Positions 27,160 through 55,129 of a stretch of 64,000 nt of DNA are shown here, in pieces. This DNA comes from Larus michahellis (Eukaryota > Chordata > Aves > Charadriiformes > Laridae). Made by a program: the position numbers and the translations under genes. Below the pieces are notes generated by a model, which did no database searches, had not been told where the DNA came from, and worked only from the letters and a program-made list of their open reading frames with translations. The first letter of the stretch is position 1, and each line of letters opens with the position of its first letter. The stretch spans positions 1 through 64,000 of the forward strand of contig NW_027435990.1 of the NCBI RefSeq assembly GCF_964199755.1, written 5' to 3'.

Positions 27160-27344
27160 GTCAGACCCCCGCGCCGGCCCCTGCTCCCCGACGGCGTCCC
27201 CACGGCGCGTCTGCTGTCCCTGACGGTGCCCCCGCTCCCCAGCGGCGTCCCTGCTCCCGGCGATGTCCCTATCCGCGCCCCCCAGTTACCTCCCGTGTCC
27301 CCAGTGACGTCCCCAAACCCCCAACGCTGTCCCTGAGCCACGTC

Positions 27345-28030
27345 CTGTGTCCCCAGCGATGTCCCCGAGCCATAGCCTTTGTCCGCCAGGCCCTAATACT
27401 GTCCCCAAGCCATGTCCCCTGTCCCCAACGCTGTCCCCAAGCCACATCCCTTGTCCCAGAGCCCCCAACGCCGTCCCCAAGCCATGTCCCCTGTCCCCAA
27501 CGCTGTCCCCAAGCCCCATCCCTTGTCCCAGAGCCCCCAACGCCGTCCCCAAGCCATGTCCCCTGTCCCCAACGCTGTCCCCAAGCCACATCCCTTGTCC
27601 CAGAGCCCCCAACGCCGTCCCCAAGCCATGTCCCCTGTCCCCAACGCTGTCCCCAAGCCACATCCCTTGTCCCAGAGCCCCCAATGCCGTCCCCAAGCCA
27701 TGTCCCCTGTCCCCAACGCTGTCCCCAAGCCATGTCCCCTGTCCCCAACGCCGTCCCCAAGCCACATCCCTTGTCCCAGAGCCCCCAACGCTGTCCCCAA
27801 GCCATGTCCCCTGTCCCCAACGCTGTCCCCAAGCCCCATCCCTTGTCCCAGAGCCCCCAATGCCGTCCCCAAGCCATGTCCCCTGTCCCCAACGCTGTCC
27901 CCAAGCCCCATCCCTTGTCCCAGAGCCCCCAACGCTGTCCCCAAGCCATGTCCCCTGTCCCCAACGCTGTCCCCAAGCCCCATCCCTTGTCCCAGAGCCC
28001 CCAACGCCATCCCCAAGCCCCCAGCCACGT
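27345..28030. repeat. CCCCAACGCTGTCCCCAAGC minisatellite
   Basis: Units of about 33 and 60 bases contain GTCCCCAAGCCATGTCCCCT and CCTTGTCCCAGAGCCCCCAA. The array sits between the two putative leader exons and the start exon. Confidence 0.93.
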
Positions 28031-28131
28031 CCCCTCGCCGTGTGCTGTCCCCAGCGCTCTCCCCGTGTCCCCCCCCTTGACCCCGTGTCCCCATGGCGGT
28101 GTCCCCGTCCCCTCGGCAGGCCGCCGGCGCC

Positions 28132-44659
<16,528 letters not shown>

Positions 44660-45086
44660 GGGCGCCCGGGGGGGGGGGGCCACAAGAAGCCATGTTCGTC
44701 TGGGGGGGGGGCGGGGGGGGGGGCACACCCCGAGCGGGGGTACTGGTGACCCCCCCCTCGGACTGGGGGCACCGGGACCCCCCCCCCCAACCCAGCCTCA
44801 ACTGGGGGTGCCGGTGCCCCCCCCCCCCCCCCATCCCGCACCGGGGGCACTCGGGGGGGGCCCAAGCCCTGAATGGGGGTACTGGTGCCCCCCCCCCCCG
44901 CCCCCCGGACTGGGAGCACTGGTCGGCGCTGGGGGGGGGTCGCGCGTGGTGGCGCGGGGGGGGGCTGTTTTACTTGACCCTGCTGTACCGTATGTAATTA
45001 TTTATTGGGGGGGGGGCAGGAGGCCGCGGGCCCCGTTCCCCCCCCCCCCTCGGCCGCCGCCGCCCCCCCCCCAGCGCGGGGGGGTC

Positions 45087-45092
45087 ATTAAA
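45087..45092 (+). other. Poly(A) signal of ATP2B3
   Basis: ATTAAA lies 428 bases after the stop codon, preceded by an AU-rich stretch GTAATTATTTATTG near 44994. The facing gene CCNQ ends about 110 bases further on. Confidence 0.7.
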
Positions 45093-45199
45093 GCCGTTGC
45101 GGAAGGAGCCGGGCTCCGTCGCGGGGGGGGGCCGTGGGGTTCCACGGGCCGGGGGGGGTGGCGGGGGGGTTCCCCGGGCGGGGGGGGGCCGCCCCCCAC

Positions 45200-47833
45200 C
45201 TGCGTGTCCAGGCTGTAGAGCTGCAGCAGCTCCCGCTCCAGCCCCTCCAGCTCCTGGGGGCCCAGCCCGGGGCTCAGCACCTGGGGGGGGGGGGGGGGGC
45301 ACAGCAACCCCGTCACCCCCCCCCCGGGACCCCGAGACACCCCCCCACGCCCCCCCCCCCCCCCCTTACCTGCCACCAGCGCGGGGGGGCGGCCGGGGGG
45401 GCCGGGCGGGCGCAGAGGGCCATGGCCAGGCGCAGGGCGGCCGCCGCCAGGTGCTGGGGGGGGTGGCGCAGCCCCAGCCCCCCCATGGCCCCCTCCCGCA
45501 GCAGCGCCCACGACACCCCCGGCACCCGCCCCCAGCCCCCCCGGCCCCCCCAGCGCCCCAGCGCCAGCAGGTACTGTAGGAGGTACTGCGGGGGGGGGGG
45601 CACGGCGTCAGGGACCCCCCCGCCACCCCGCCGACGGGGTACGGGGGGGGGGTCTTAGGGAGGGGGGGGCCATAGGGGTCCTCGGAGGGGGGGCCGGGGG
45701 GGTGCGTAAGGGCTGGGGGCGTCCCGAAGGGCCAAGGGGGTCCTTAGGGCCGGGGGGGCCACGGGGGGCCCTAGGGTGGGTGGTCCTTGGGCGGGGGGGG
45801 CTATAGGGGTCCTTAGGGCCGGGGGGGGGGGCTATAGGGGCCCTTGGGGGGGGCGTTATGGGGGTCCTTAGGGCCGGGGGGGGCCATGGGGGGCCCTAGG
45901 GTGGGTGGTCCTTGGGGGGGGGGGTGTTATGGGGGTCCTTAGGGCGGGGGGGGGTCCCAAAAGGGGTCCCTGGGGGTCCCCAGGGTGTAGGGGGGGGGTC
46001 CACGGGGGTCCTTAGGGTGTGTGGGGGGGGAGTCCCCAAAGCTTCCCATGGGGGTGGGGGGGGTCCCTAGAGGCATGGGGGGGGGCCGGGGGGGGTCTCT
46101 TAGGGCTTTGGGGGGGGTCCCAGGGGGTCCCCACGGTGTCCCACGGGTGTCCCTGGGCCCGGGGGGGGGCACAGGAGAGCCCCAGGGCTTTGGGGTGGCA
46201 GGAGGGGTCCCGGGGGGGGGGGCTCGGGTGCGGGGGGGGCACGTTGGGGTCCGGGGGGGGGAGTGTCCCAGGGAGGTTCTAAGGGTCCGGGGGGGTTCTA
46301 GGGGTCCCGGGGGTGCAGGTGTGTCCCGGGGGGGCGCGTCGGGGGGGTCTCACCTTGTGGGGGTGGGCGAGGGGCAGGCGGAAGCGCAGGACGCGCAGCA
46401 GCAGCAGCTCGCACTGCAGCAGGCTGTCCCGCAGCCCCCAGAACCCCCCCCCCAGCGCCGGGGGGGGCTGCCCGGGGTGCAGGCACCTGGGGGGGGGGGC
46501 ACGGGGGGGTTTGGGGAGCCCGGGGGGGGTTTTGGGGCACCCCGAGGCCGGGGGGGGTCAGGGTGCCCCCGGGGGGGGTTGGGGTTCCCCTGGGTGGGTT
46601 TCGGGGGCCCCCGGGGGGTTATTTGGGTGCCCCGGGGGGGTATTTAGGGGTCCGGGGGGGGGGCGTTTGGAGTCCCCGGGGGGTGTTGGTGTCCCGGGGG
46701 GTGTCTGGGGTTCCGGGGGGGGTGTTTGGGGTCCCGGGGGGGGTTCATTTGGGGGGTCCTGGGGGGCGTTTCGGGTCCCCAGGGGGTGTCTGGGGGTCCC
46801 GGGGGGTGTTTGGGGTCCCGGGGGGGGTGTTTTGGGGGGTTGGGGGGTTAATTTGGGGGGTCCCAGGGGGCGTTTGGGGTCCCCAGGAGGTGTCTGGGGG
46901 TCCCGTGGGGGGTTGGTGACTCGGGGGGTGTTTGGGGTCCCGGGGGGGTTCATTTGGGGGGTCCCAAGGGGCGTTTGGGGTCCCGGGGGGTGTTGGTGAC
47001 TCGGGGGGTGTTGGGGTCCCGGGGGGGTTAATTTGGGTGCCCGGGGGGGGGTGTTTGGGGGTCCCCGGGGGGGGTTGGTGCCCCGGGGGGTGTTTGGGGT
47101 CCCAGGGGGGGTTCATTTGGGGCGTCCTGGGGGCATTTGGGGTCCCCAGGGCGTGTCTGGGGGTCCCGGGGGGTGTTGGGGTCCCGGGGGGGTTCATTTG
47201 GGGGGTCCCCGGGGGGTGTTGGTGCCCCGGGGGGTGTTTGGGGTCCCGGGGGGGGTGTTTTGGGGGGGTGGGGGTTCATTTGGGGGGTCCCAGGGGGCGT
47301 TTGGGGTCCCCAGGGGGTGTCTGGGGGTCCCGTGGGGTGTTGGTGCCTCGGGGGGTGTTGGGGTCCCGGGGGGGTTAATTTGGGTGCCCGGGGGGGGTGT
47401 TTGGGGGTCCCCGGGGGGTGTTTGGGGTCCCGGGGGTGTTTGGGGGTCCCCGGGGGGCGTTGGTGCCCCGGGGGGTCCCCGGGGGTCGCGGGGGGGTTAC
47501 CTGAGGGCGACGTTGATGACGTCCCGGGCGCGCAGGGGGGTGCCCTGGGCCTTCCCGGCCAGGAAGATGGCGGCGGCGGCCACCAGGTGCGGGTCGTGGG
47601 GGGCGGCCGGCCCCGCGGCGCGGGCGAAGCGGTGGAAGGCGGCGCAGGCCGTGGCCAGGGCCCCCGAGCCCAGCCCCAGCTTCACCCCTGCGCGGTGACA
47701 TCGCCCGCCGCGTCACGCCCCCCCGCCGTGACGTCACCGCCCCGCCCTCCCGCCCTCCCCGCTCCTCACCGGCCTCCATGATGAAGCGGGCGACGCGGAA
47801 GCGGGCGCGGGCCTCGGCCGGCTCCAGCGCCAT
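45200..47833 (-). CDS. CCNQ: Cyclin Q (FAM58A), CDK10 activator
   Basis: On the minus strand the exons are 47833-47770, 47687-47501, 46486-46354, 45585-45370 and 45280 to about 45200. The start MALEPAEARARFRVARFIME matches the cyclin Q N-terminus, with a shorter leader than in mammals. The cyclin box follows: VKLGLGS, IFLAGKAQG, RARDVINVALR, a helix ending LLLLRVLRFRL, then AHPHK and YLLQYLLALG, and a last exon ending ELLQLYSLDTQ like the mammalian ending IYTMDTEIP. About 227 residues are visible against 248 in human. Cyclin Q activates CDK10, which phosphorylates ETS2 (established). All introns are GT-AG. The C-terminal end is unclear: after DTQ the frame stays open for tens of codons of Pro-rich sequence to about 45002, whereas the mammalian protein stops two residues later, so an indel in a G or C run or a longer tail is possible. 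The gene converges on ATP2B3 and diverges from HAUS7. Confidence 0.9.
45640..46310. repeat. GGGGGGGTCCTTAGGGCCGG repeat (CCNQ intron 3)
   Basis: Degenerate G-rich units contain GGGGTCCTTAGGGCCGGGG and CCATGGGGGGCCCTAGGGTG. Confidence 0.88.
46500..47490. repeat. GGGGTCCCGGGGGGTGTTTG minisatellite (CCNQ intron 2)
   Basis: Units around GGGTGTTTGGGGTCCCGGGG, with occasional GGTTCATTTGGGGGGTCC, fill the intron. G runs are present throughout on the plus strand. Confidence 0.94.
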
Positions 47834-48631
47834 GGCGGCCTGCGGGGCGGGGCCGGGACGTCACACCCGCCCGCCGTGACGTCACACCCTCCCGCCGTGA
47901 CATCACACCCGAGCGCAGCGACGTCACGCCGGGCGACAGCGACCTCGTGCCTCCCCGCCCCGCCCCCCCCCCCCCCCGCCGTGACGGCACCACCGCGTGA
48001 CGCCACGCCCCACCCCGCGGTGAGCGGGAGTGACGTCACCCCCGGGCCGTGACATCACGGGGGGGGGGGAACGGCACGGAAGCTGCCGCCCGGCGGTGAC
48101 GTCACGCGGGCGCCGCCGACCTCGCGGCTCCCCGCGGCGATGGCGTCACGCCCCCGCCCCCCCCGCGGCGGCCGCCCCCTCCCCTCGTGGCGTCACGCGC
48201 CCACGCGCCCCGCCCCGCCCTGCCCCGCCCTCACCCGTCCCGGCCGCGCGGCCCCGGCGGCGGCGGCGGCGGCGGCCCCGGCGCGAGCCGAGCGCTTCCG
48301 GGAGAGGCGGGGACACCGCGCATGCGCCGCGCCGCCGCCCGCTCCTATTGGCCGAGGGGCAGGGAGAGGCGGAGCCGCAGGGCCGGCGGCAGCCAATGGC
48401 GTGCGGCGCGCGGCGCGGAGGCAGGGCGGGAAGCCTCCCGATTGGCCCCGCCGCTGGGGCGCGCTGGCCAATGGCAGCCCCGAAGGGGCGGGGCCGAGAG
48501 GGCGGGGACCGCGCAGGCGCTACAGCCTCCCTCTCCGAAGGGGCGGGGCCGTCTGGCGCCCTTGGCCAATCGGCGGGCGCGGCGGCGCGGCGGCGGCCAA
48601 TCAGCGAGGGGCGGCCGCTCAGGGCGGGAAA
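47729..48631. promoter_or_regulatory. Bidirectional CpG-island promoter of CCNQ and HAUS7
   Basis: The start codons of CCNQ (minus, 47833) and HAUS7 (plus, 48632) are 798 bases apart. On the CCNQ side are four perfect CRE palindromes TGACGTCA at 47729, 47877, 48031 and 48097. On the HAUS7 side are at least six CCAAT boxes in both orientations between about 48346 and 48602. A YY1-like AAAATGGCGGC overlaps the HAUS7 start codon. There is no TATA box. Sharing of the promoter is inferred from geometry. Confidence 0.75.
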
Positions 48632-51388
48632 ATGGCGGCGACAGCGGCGGCGGCGGCGGCAACGCTGGGGCGGCTGGAGGTGGCGGCGGGGCCGGGGGGG
48701 TCCAAAGGGCGTCTAAGGGGGGGTCTAAGGGGGTCTGGGGGCGTCCGGGGGGAGCCGATACCCCAGGGGGGGCGGGAAGGGGTCCCGGTACCGGGGGGCG
48801 GGGCGCAGGCAGGGCCGCGGCCTACCCCTGCCCCTGACCACCCCCCTCACGGTAGCCCCTGACACCCCCCCCCCGGCCCCCCCCCAGGCCCTTTCGTGCC
48901 CCCCCGTTGCCCCGGTGGTCCCGCTGGAGCCGGCCCAGGCGCTGCAGCTGCTCTGCACCCCCTCCTCCCGCCGCCTGGCCCTGCTGGAGTGGATCTGCTC
49001 CCGGTACCGCGGGGGGGGGGGGGCACCCCCGACCCCCTACAGCGCCCCCCCCCCCCCCCCCGCGCCCCCTCTTACCCCCCCCCCCCCCCATGCAGGGTGT
49101 ACCCCCCCTTCGCCGCCCGCCTGGACCACCTCCAGAATGGCCCCAGGGACGCCCGGCTGCGAGGTGCGGATCCCCCCCCCAACCCCTTCGCCACCCCCCT
49201 CACTTCAAAATCCCCCCCCCCCCCCTTCAAATCCGACCCCCCCCGGTAGCCCCAGCGCCTCCCCCCCCCCACCCCCCCCCGCCCCAGTTCAGCCGGTGCC
49301 CGTCTCCCCTCCAGAACTGGCCAAACTGGGAGCGGAGCTGATGCTGTGCCGGGCTGACGACGTGGCGCTGGTGGAGGTGGGAGCTGGGGGGGGGGCGGTG
49401 TGTAGGGATTGGGGGGGATGGAGGGGTTCGGGGAGGGGGGGGCTGGGAGGATTTGGGGGACCCGAGGCGTTGGGGGGGGGGGGGCCCATGGAGGGGGGGC
49501 TGGGGGTGTTCTGGGGGCTTTGGGAGGGGGGGGTGAGTCTGGAGGGGGGGCATTTTGGGACTGGGGGGGGTGGGGGTGGGGTGTCACCCCTGTCGTGTCC
49601 CCCCCCCCGCCCCCCAGGGCACGGCCCCCCCCGAGCGGCAGCTGGAGTTCATCAGGGACCTGCTGGACGCGGCCCCCCCCGCGGCGGAGGAGAGCGGGAG
49701 CTCCTTCAAGAGCGGGTAGGGACCCCCCCCGCACCCAGGGACCCCCCCCCGTCCCTGGGGACCCGGCCCCCCCCCTCCTTGGGGACCCAGGCGTCCGGCT
49801 GTGCCCCCCCCCAGGTGCAGGGCCCTGCTCCTCACCGACAAGTTCCTGCACACGGTGCTGGAGACCCCCGAGGGGGGGGCGGCCCTGAGCCCCCCCCCTC
49901 TCCCCCCGCTGCCCGCCTTCGACCACCGCGACGGCAGCCCCCCCCCGGCAAGGTGGGTACGGGGGGACCCAGGCGCCCGGGAACTGCCCCCCCCCCCCAC
50001 CCCCCCAACAAACCACGGGGGGGGGGGGGGGTCGCAGCGTCCGTCACCGACCCTCGCCCCCCCCCCAGGGCCCCCCCCCGGCGCTCGGGGCCGGAGCTGG
50101 AGGCGGCGCTGGGGGCGGCGCGGCAGCACCTGGAGCTGCTGGAGGCGCAGGTGAGGCCCGCGGGGGGGGGACGGGCCCTGGGGATGGGACACCCCCCCCC
50201 CCCCCCGGGACACCCCCCCCGCCCCGCTGATGCCTCCCTTCCCGCAGAGCTCCCGGCTGGGGGGGTCTCCGGGCCCGGCCCCCCCCGTCCTGCCCCTGCT
50301 GGGGGTGGCGGGGCGCGACCTGGCCGCCTTGGCCACCGCTTTCGGGGCGACGGAGCTGCGGGACCCCTGGGACCCCCAGGACTCGGGGGGGCCCCACGCC
50401 CTCGCCCCCTGCGGCCCCCTGGCCCCCCCCGTCCGGCAGGGCCTGCGGCAGCTCGGCCAGGTGGGGGAGGGAGGGGGGGGGCAGCGTGGGGCGCCCCACG
50501 GCTGGCGGTTTTGGGGGGGGAGGGGGGGGCCTGACACCTGGGGGTGGGTGGTTTGGGGGGTGCCCGGGCCCTAGAGAGGAGGATGGGGGGGCGCTGGGTC
50601 CCATGGGGGGCTGGGGGGGGGTCCCTGGGCCTCCCAAGAGGGTTTGGGGGGGTCCCTGGGCCCTATAGGGGAGGGTGGGGGGGGCCCCTGTGCCCCGCAG
50701 GGGGTTGGGGGGGTCCCTGGGCCCCGTGGGAGGGCGTTGGGGGGCTTTCGGGACGCCACAAGGGATTGGGGGGGTCCCTGGGCCCTATAGGGGAGGGTTG
50801 GGGGGGTCCCTGTGCCCCGCGGGGGGGCGTTGGGGTCCTTGAGCCCCATAGAAAGCTTTTTGGGGGGGTCCCCGCGCTCTATAGGGGAGTGGGGGGGGGG
50901 TTCCTGGGCCTCGTGTGGGGCTGGGGGGTCTGCGTGCCCCACAGGAAGGTTTTGGGGGGGGAGGGGGGTGTCCCTGTGCCCCACAGAGAACTATCGGGGG
51001 GGTCCTGGCAGCGTTTAGGTCCCTCTGGGTGTGGGGGGGTCGGGTCTCTGTGCCCCATGGGAGGGATTGGGGGGGGGTGGGTCCTGGGGCTGCGGCACCC
51101 CACGGCCCCCCCCCTCACCCCCCCCATTTCCCCCCCCCCAGAGCCTGGGGGTCGCAGCCCAGCTGGGGGACACGGCGGCGGAGGTGACGCGGCTGGCGGG
51201 GGGGGGCCGGCGCCAAGCCATGGGTGAGTGTGTTGGGTTTCGGGGGGGGGCGTCCCCCCGTTTTTGGGGTATCGCCCCCCCCCTCATTTTTTTTTTTTTG
51301 TTTAATCCCCCCCCCAGCGACCCGCGTGGCCGCCCTGCAGCAGCGCTTCGGGGACGTCCCCCAGGGCTGGGGGTCCCCCCGGGACTGA
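48632..51388 (+). CDS. HAUS7: HAUS augmin-like complex subunit 7
   Basis: Ten exons, 48632-48679, 48888-49003, 49096-49163, 49315-49376, 49618-49715, 49815-49952, 50069-50150, 50248-50460, 51142-51223 and 51318-51388, join in frame to 325 residues with a stop at 51386-51388. HAUS7 is part of augmin, which brings gamma-tubulin to existing spindle microtubules (established). Recognition rests on the N-terminal block LEPAQALQLLCTPSSRRLAL then LEWICSRVYP, which parallels mammalian [26 protein letters not shown], on the following ELAKLGAELMLC matching the family's KLGHELMLC, and on the helical, coiled-coil-like middle ELEAALGAARQHLELLEAQ. The N-terminus is a short Ala run after an ATG in a strong context. 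The protein is somewhat shorter than the human one. All borders are GT-AG and I see no break. It diverges from CCNQ. Confidence 0.9.
50560..51075. repeat. GGGGGTCCCTGGGCCCTATA repeat (HAUS7 intron 8)
   Basis: Degenerate units of about 55-60 bases contain GGTCCCTGGGCCCTATAGGG and CCCCTGTGCCCCGC. Confidence 0.88.
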
Positions 51389-51492
51389 ACCCCCCCCCGC
51401 CCCGGATGCCTGGGTTCGTTGCACTATTTGGGGGGGGGGGGCGGGGGGGGTGTCCCCCCTCCCCCACCGTGGATTTTGGGGAGAAAAAACGG

Positions 51493-51498
51493 ATTAAA
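51493..51498 (+). other. Poly(A) signal of HAUS7
   Basis: ATTAAA lies 105 bases after the HAUS7 stop codon. Confidence 0.75.
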
Positions 51499-51657
51499 GC
51501 GGCGGAGGGTGATAATCGTTGGCGAATCGTGGGGCGGGGAAGGGGGGGGGGTCCCGAGGGGCCGCCCGGAGGCCTGGCTTCTATTTTTGGCGCGGGGGGG
51601 GGGGGGATTAAAGGCCGGGGGGGGGGTGGAGGGGGGGGGGGCAACGCGTTTTCGGGC

Positions 51658-51718
51658 CCTATATGGAAGGAGCGCCAGGGCCGGGGCCGTGTTTACAGCG
51701 AAGCCGCCGTGACTCAGC
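51658..51718. promoter_or_regulatory. Small cluster of transcription-factor motifs between HAUS7 and FLNA
   Basis: Within 61 unique bases there are a CArG-like CCTATATGG followed by an ETS-like GGAAGGAG, a forkhead motif TGTTTAC (51690-51696) and an AP-1/MARE motif TGACTCAGC (51710-51718). It lies 3.2 kb upstream of the FLNA promoter. The enhancer role is inferred only. Confidence 0.4.
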
Positions 51719-52114
51719 TCCGGGCTGCGGGGGGGGGACGCGACGCGCGCACAAATTCCTTCCCCGGGGGGGGGGGACGGACGACGATGGACACAACCCC
51801 CCCCCCCCACCCCCCCCCTGCTTCCAGAGGACCCAGACGTCCGGGGCTCCCCCCCCCCCCCGTCCCCCCATGGGATGACGTCATGTCCCCCCCCCCCCCC
51901 CCCCGAAATTCCAGCGGGAGTGAGATCATCGGGACGGAGCCGGCCCAGCCCCCCAAAACCCTGCTGGGGGGGGGGGAATGACCCCCCCAAAACCCCTGGG
52001 GGGGGTGGGGGGGCAGAGTGTCACCCTTGTGGCCCCCAAACCGTCCCCTCCCCCCCCCCCCGGGGTCCAGGGTTTGTCCTGAAGTGCACGGATGCCGGGA
52101 ACACGCGTGTTCCC

Positions 52115-52880
52115 AGTGTCCGTGCAGGCCTGTGACACGCGTGTTGGAGCGGCGCGGCGTCCGTGCAGGCCTGTGACACGCGTGTTGGAGCGGCGCGGCG
52201 TCCGTGCAGGCCTGTGACACGCGTGTTGGAGCGGCGCGGCGTCCGTGCAGGCCTGTGACACGCGTGTTGGAGCGACGTGGCGTCCGTGCAGGCCTGTGAC
52301 ACGCGTGTTGGAGCGGCGAGGCGTCCGTGCAGGCCTGTGACACGCGTGTTGGAGCGGCGCGGCATCCGTGCAGGCCTGTGACACGCGTGTTGGAGCGGCA
52401 CGGCGTCCGTGCAGGCCTGTGACACGCGTGTTGGAGCGGGGCGGCGTCCGTGCAGTCCTGTGACGCGTGTTGGAGCGGCGCAGCGTCCGTGCAGTCCTGT
52501 GACACGCGTGTTGGAGCGACGTGGCGTCCGTGCAGGCCTGTGACACGCGTGTTGGAGCGGCGCGGCGTCCGTGCAGGCCTGTGACACGCGTGTTGGAGCG
52601 GCACGGCGTCCGTGCAGGCCTGTGACACGCGTGTTGGAGCGGCGCGGCGTCCGTGCAGGCCTGTGACACGCGTGTTGGAGCGGCGCAGCGTCCGTGCAGG
52701 CCTGTGACACGCGTGTTGGAGCGGCATGGCGTCCGTGCAGGCCTGTGACACGCGTGTTGGAGCGGCGCAGCGTCCGTGCAGGCCTGTGACACGCGTGTTG
52801 GAGCGGCATGGCGTCCGTGCAGGCCTGTGACACGCGTGTTGGAGCGGCGCAGCGTCCGTGCAGGCCTGTGACACGCGTGT
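52115..52880. repeat. 41-base minisatellite with ACACGCGTGT palindrome
   Basis: About 19 highly similar copies contain GTCCGTGCAGGCCTGTGACA followed by CGCGTGTTGGAGCGGCGCGG. Low divergence suggests recent expansion. The bases after the HAUS7 poly(A) signal up to here hold no gene. From 52880 to 53220 is mostly unique C-rich sequence without a recognised gene. Confidence 0.96.
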
Positions 52881-53219
52881 TCACCTGGGAGCGAGGCGGG
52901 CGCCCGACAGGCGTGTGCAGGGTCTGTCGCACGGGAGCACACGCGTGTGCGAGGACACGGCGCCCGACCACGTCCCCCCGCCCGCACCCGCCGCCGGTAA
53001 CACCCCCCCCGCCCCCGCTAACGAGCCCCCCGGTAATGAGTGCCCCCCCCAAGGCTAACGAGCCCCCGGCGCTATCGGGGGCCGCGGCTGGAGCAGCCGC
53101 TTCCGGCGCTGCCTCATTTCCTGACCCCAAAGGGATGGGGGGAGCGGGGGGGGGCAGCCCCATAGGGCCCCCCCCCGGCCCCATAGGGCCTCGGTTCTGC
53201 CCCACGGAACCGCTGGGGC

Positions 53220-54820
53220 CCCTCTTTTCCCATAGGGCCCCATAGAGCCCCTTCACTGACTCAGGGGGGTCCCGATGGCCCCCCCCCCCCCCCTTCACAG
53301 TCTGTGTAGGGTCTCTATAGCCCCGCCCCAGACCTATAGAGCCCCCATCCCACCCCATAGGACCCCAAGAGCCCCCCCCATCCTGCCCCATAGTGTCCCC
53401 TATCTAGCCCTATAGGGTCCCTATAAGCCCCACCTTGTGCTATCCTATAGGGTTCCTACAGCCGCCCCCCCCCAGCCCCATAGAGCCCCCATCCTGCCTA
53501 TAGGTCCCTATATCCCCATCCCATAGTGTCCCTGTAGCCCCCCCTGGTCCTATAGAGCCCCCATCCTGCCTACGGGGTCACTATAGCCCCCCCATCCCAC
53601 TCTATAGGGTCCCTGTAGCCCCTCTCCCCCGGGATCCCTGGACCCCCCCAGTAGGGCCCCTATAGCCCCTCATCCCATAGGGTCTCTACACCCCCCCCAT
53701 AGCGTCTCTGGACCCCCCGTAGTGTCCCTGTGCCCCCCCATAGGGTCCCTGGGACCCCTGTAGGATCTTGGTACCCCTCTATAGGGTCTCCATGCCCCTC
53801 TGTAGGATCTCTATACCCCCCCATAGGGTCTCTATACCCCCCATAACAACTCTGTGCCCCCCACAGGGTCTGTGTCCCCCCCATAGGCTCCCTATAGCCC
53901 CCCCCATAGGCTCCCTATAGCCCCCCCACAGGCTCCCTTCATCCTGCTCCAATAGGGTCCCTGTATCACCTATAGGCTCTGTATAGCCCCCCATAGCGTC
54001 CCTATAGCCCCCCATAGGTTCCCTGTAGCCCCCCCTATAGGGTCCCTGTGCCCCCTATAGGCTCCCTATAGCCCCCCCCATAGGACCCCTGTATCCCCCA
54101 TAGGGTCTCTATAGCCCCCCCCCATAGGATCCCTGCATCCCCCATAGGCTCCCTATAGCCCCCCCATAGGATCCCTGTATCCCCCATAGGCTCCCTATAG
54201 CCCCCTATAGGCTCCCTATAGCCCCCCCATAGGGTCCCTGTATCCCCCATAGGGTCTCTATAGCCCCCCCCCATAGGATCCCTGCATCCCCCATAGGCTC
54301 CCTATAGCCCCCCCCCATAGGATCCCTGCATCCCCCATAGGCTCCCTATGGCCCCCCCCCCCATAGGTTCCCTATATCCCCCCATAGGCTCCCTATAGCC
54401 CCCCCCATAGGTTACCTATATCCCCCCATAGGGTCCCTGTATCCCCCATAGGCTCCCTATAGCCCCCCCCATAGGCTCCCTGTATCCCCCATAGGCTCCC
54501 TATAGCCCCCCCCATAGGCTCCCTGTATCCCCCATAGGCTCCCTATAGCCCCCCCCATAGGGTCCCTATAGCCCCCCCATAGGATCCCTGTATCCCCCAT
54601 AGTGTCCCTATAGCCCCCCATAGGCTCCCTATAGCCCCCCCCATAGGCTCCCTGTATCCCCCATAGGCTCCCTATAGCCCCCCCCATAGGCTCCCTGTAT
54701 CCCCCATAGGCTCCCTATAGCCCCCCCCATAGGCTCCCTATAGCCCCCCCATAGGGTCCCTGTATCCCCCATAGGTTCTCTATAGCCCCCCCCATAGGGT
54801 CCCTATAGCCCCCCCCCAGG
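53220..54820. repeat. CCCCCATAGGCTCCCTATAG minisatellite
   Basis: A 1.6-kb array of units of about 20-40 bases, such as CCCCATAGGCTCCCTATAGC and CATAGGATCCCTGTATCCCC, is more regular toward the right. No gene is seen. Confidence 0.95.
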
Positions 54821-54907
54821 GTCCCTGTGCCCCCCCCCGGGGTCCCTGTGCCCCCTCCCGCCCCCCCCGTGCCCCCCCCGCGGGGGCGGGGCTCCCGCCG
54901 CCCGTTA

Positions 54908-55078
54908 CCAATTAAGGCTCCGCGCGCGCCGCGCGCCCCCCCGGCACCCGCCACCCGCGCGGCGGCGGCGGCTCCAGCGGCTCCGGCTCCAGCGGCGGCT
55001 CCAGCGGCGGCTCCCGCCCCGGCCCCTCCGGCACCGGCCCCTCCGGGACCCGCCCGACCCCCGGCCGGCGCCGCTCCG
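54908..55078 (+). promoter_or_regulatory. FLNA: FLNA promoter with CArG box and likely non-coding exon 1
   Basis: A perfect CArG box CCAATTAAGG lies at 54908-54917. It is followed by a CpG-dense CGGCTCC-repeat leader that ends at a donor, GCCGCTCCG then GTGAGCG, at 55078/55079. FLNA is a known SRF/MRTF target and has a non-coding first exon in mammals, so both assignments are reasonable inferences. Confidence 0.65.
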
Positions 55079-55129
55079 GTGAGCGCGGGGGCGCGGGGCC
55101 GGGGGGGGGGGGGGGGGAGGACGCCCCGC

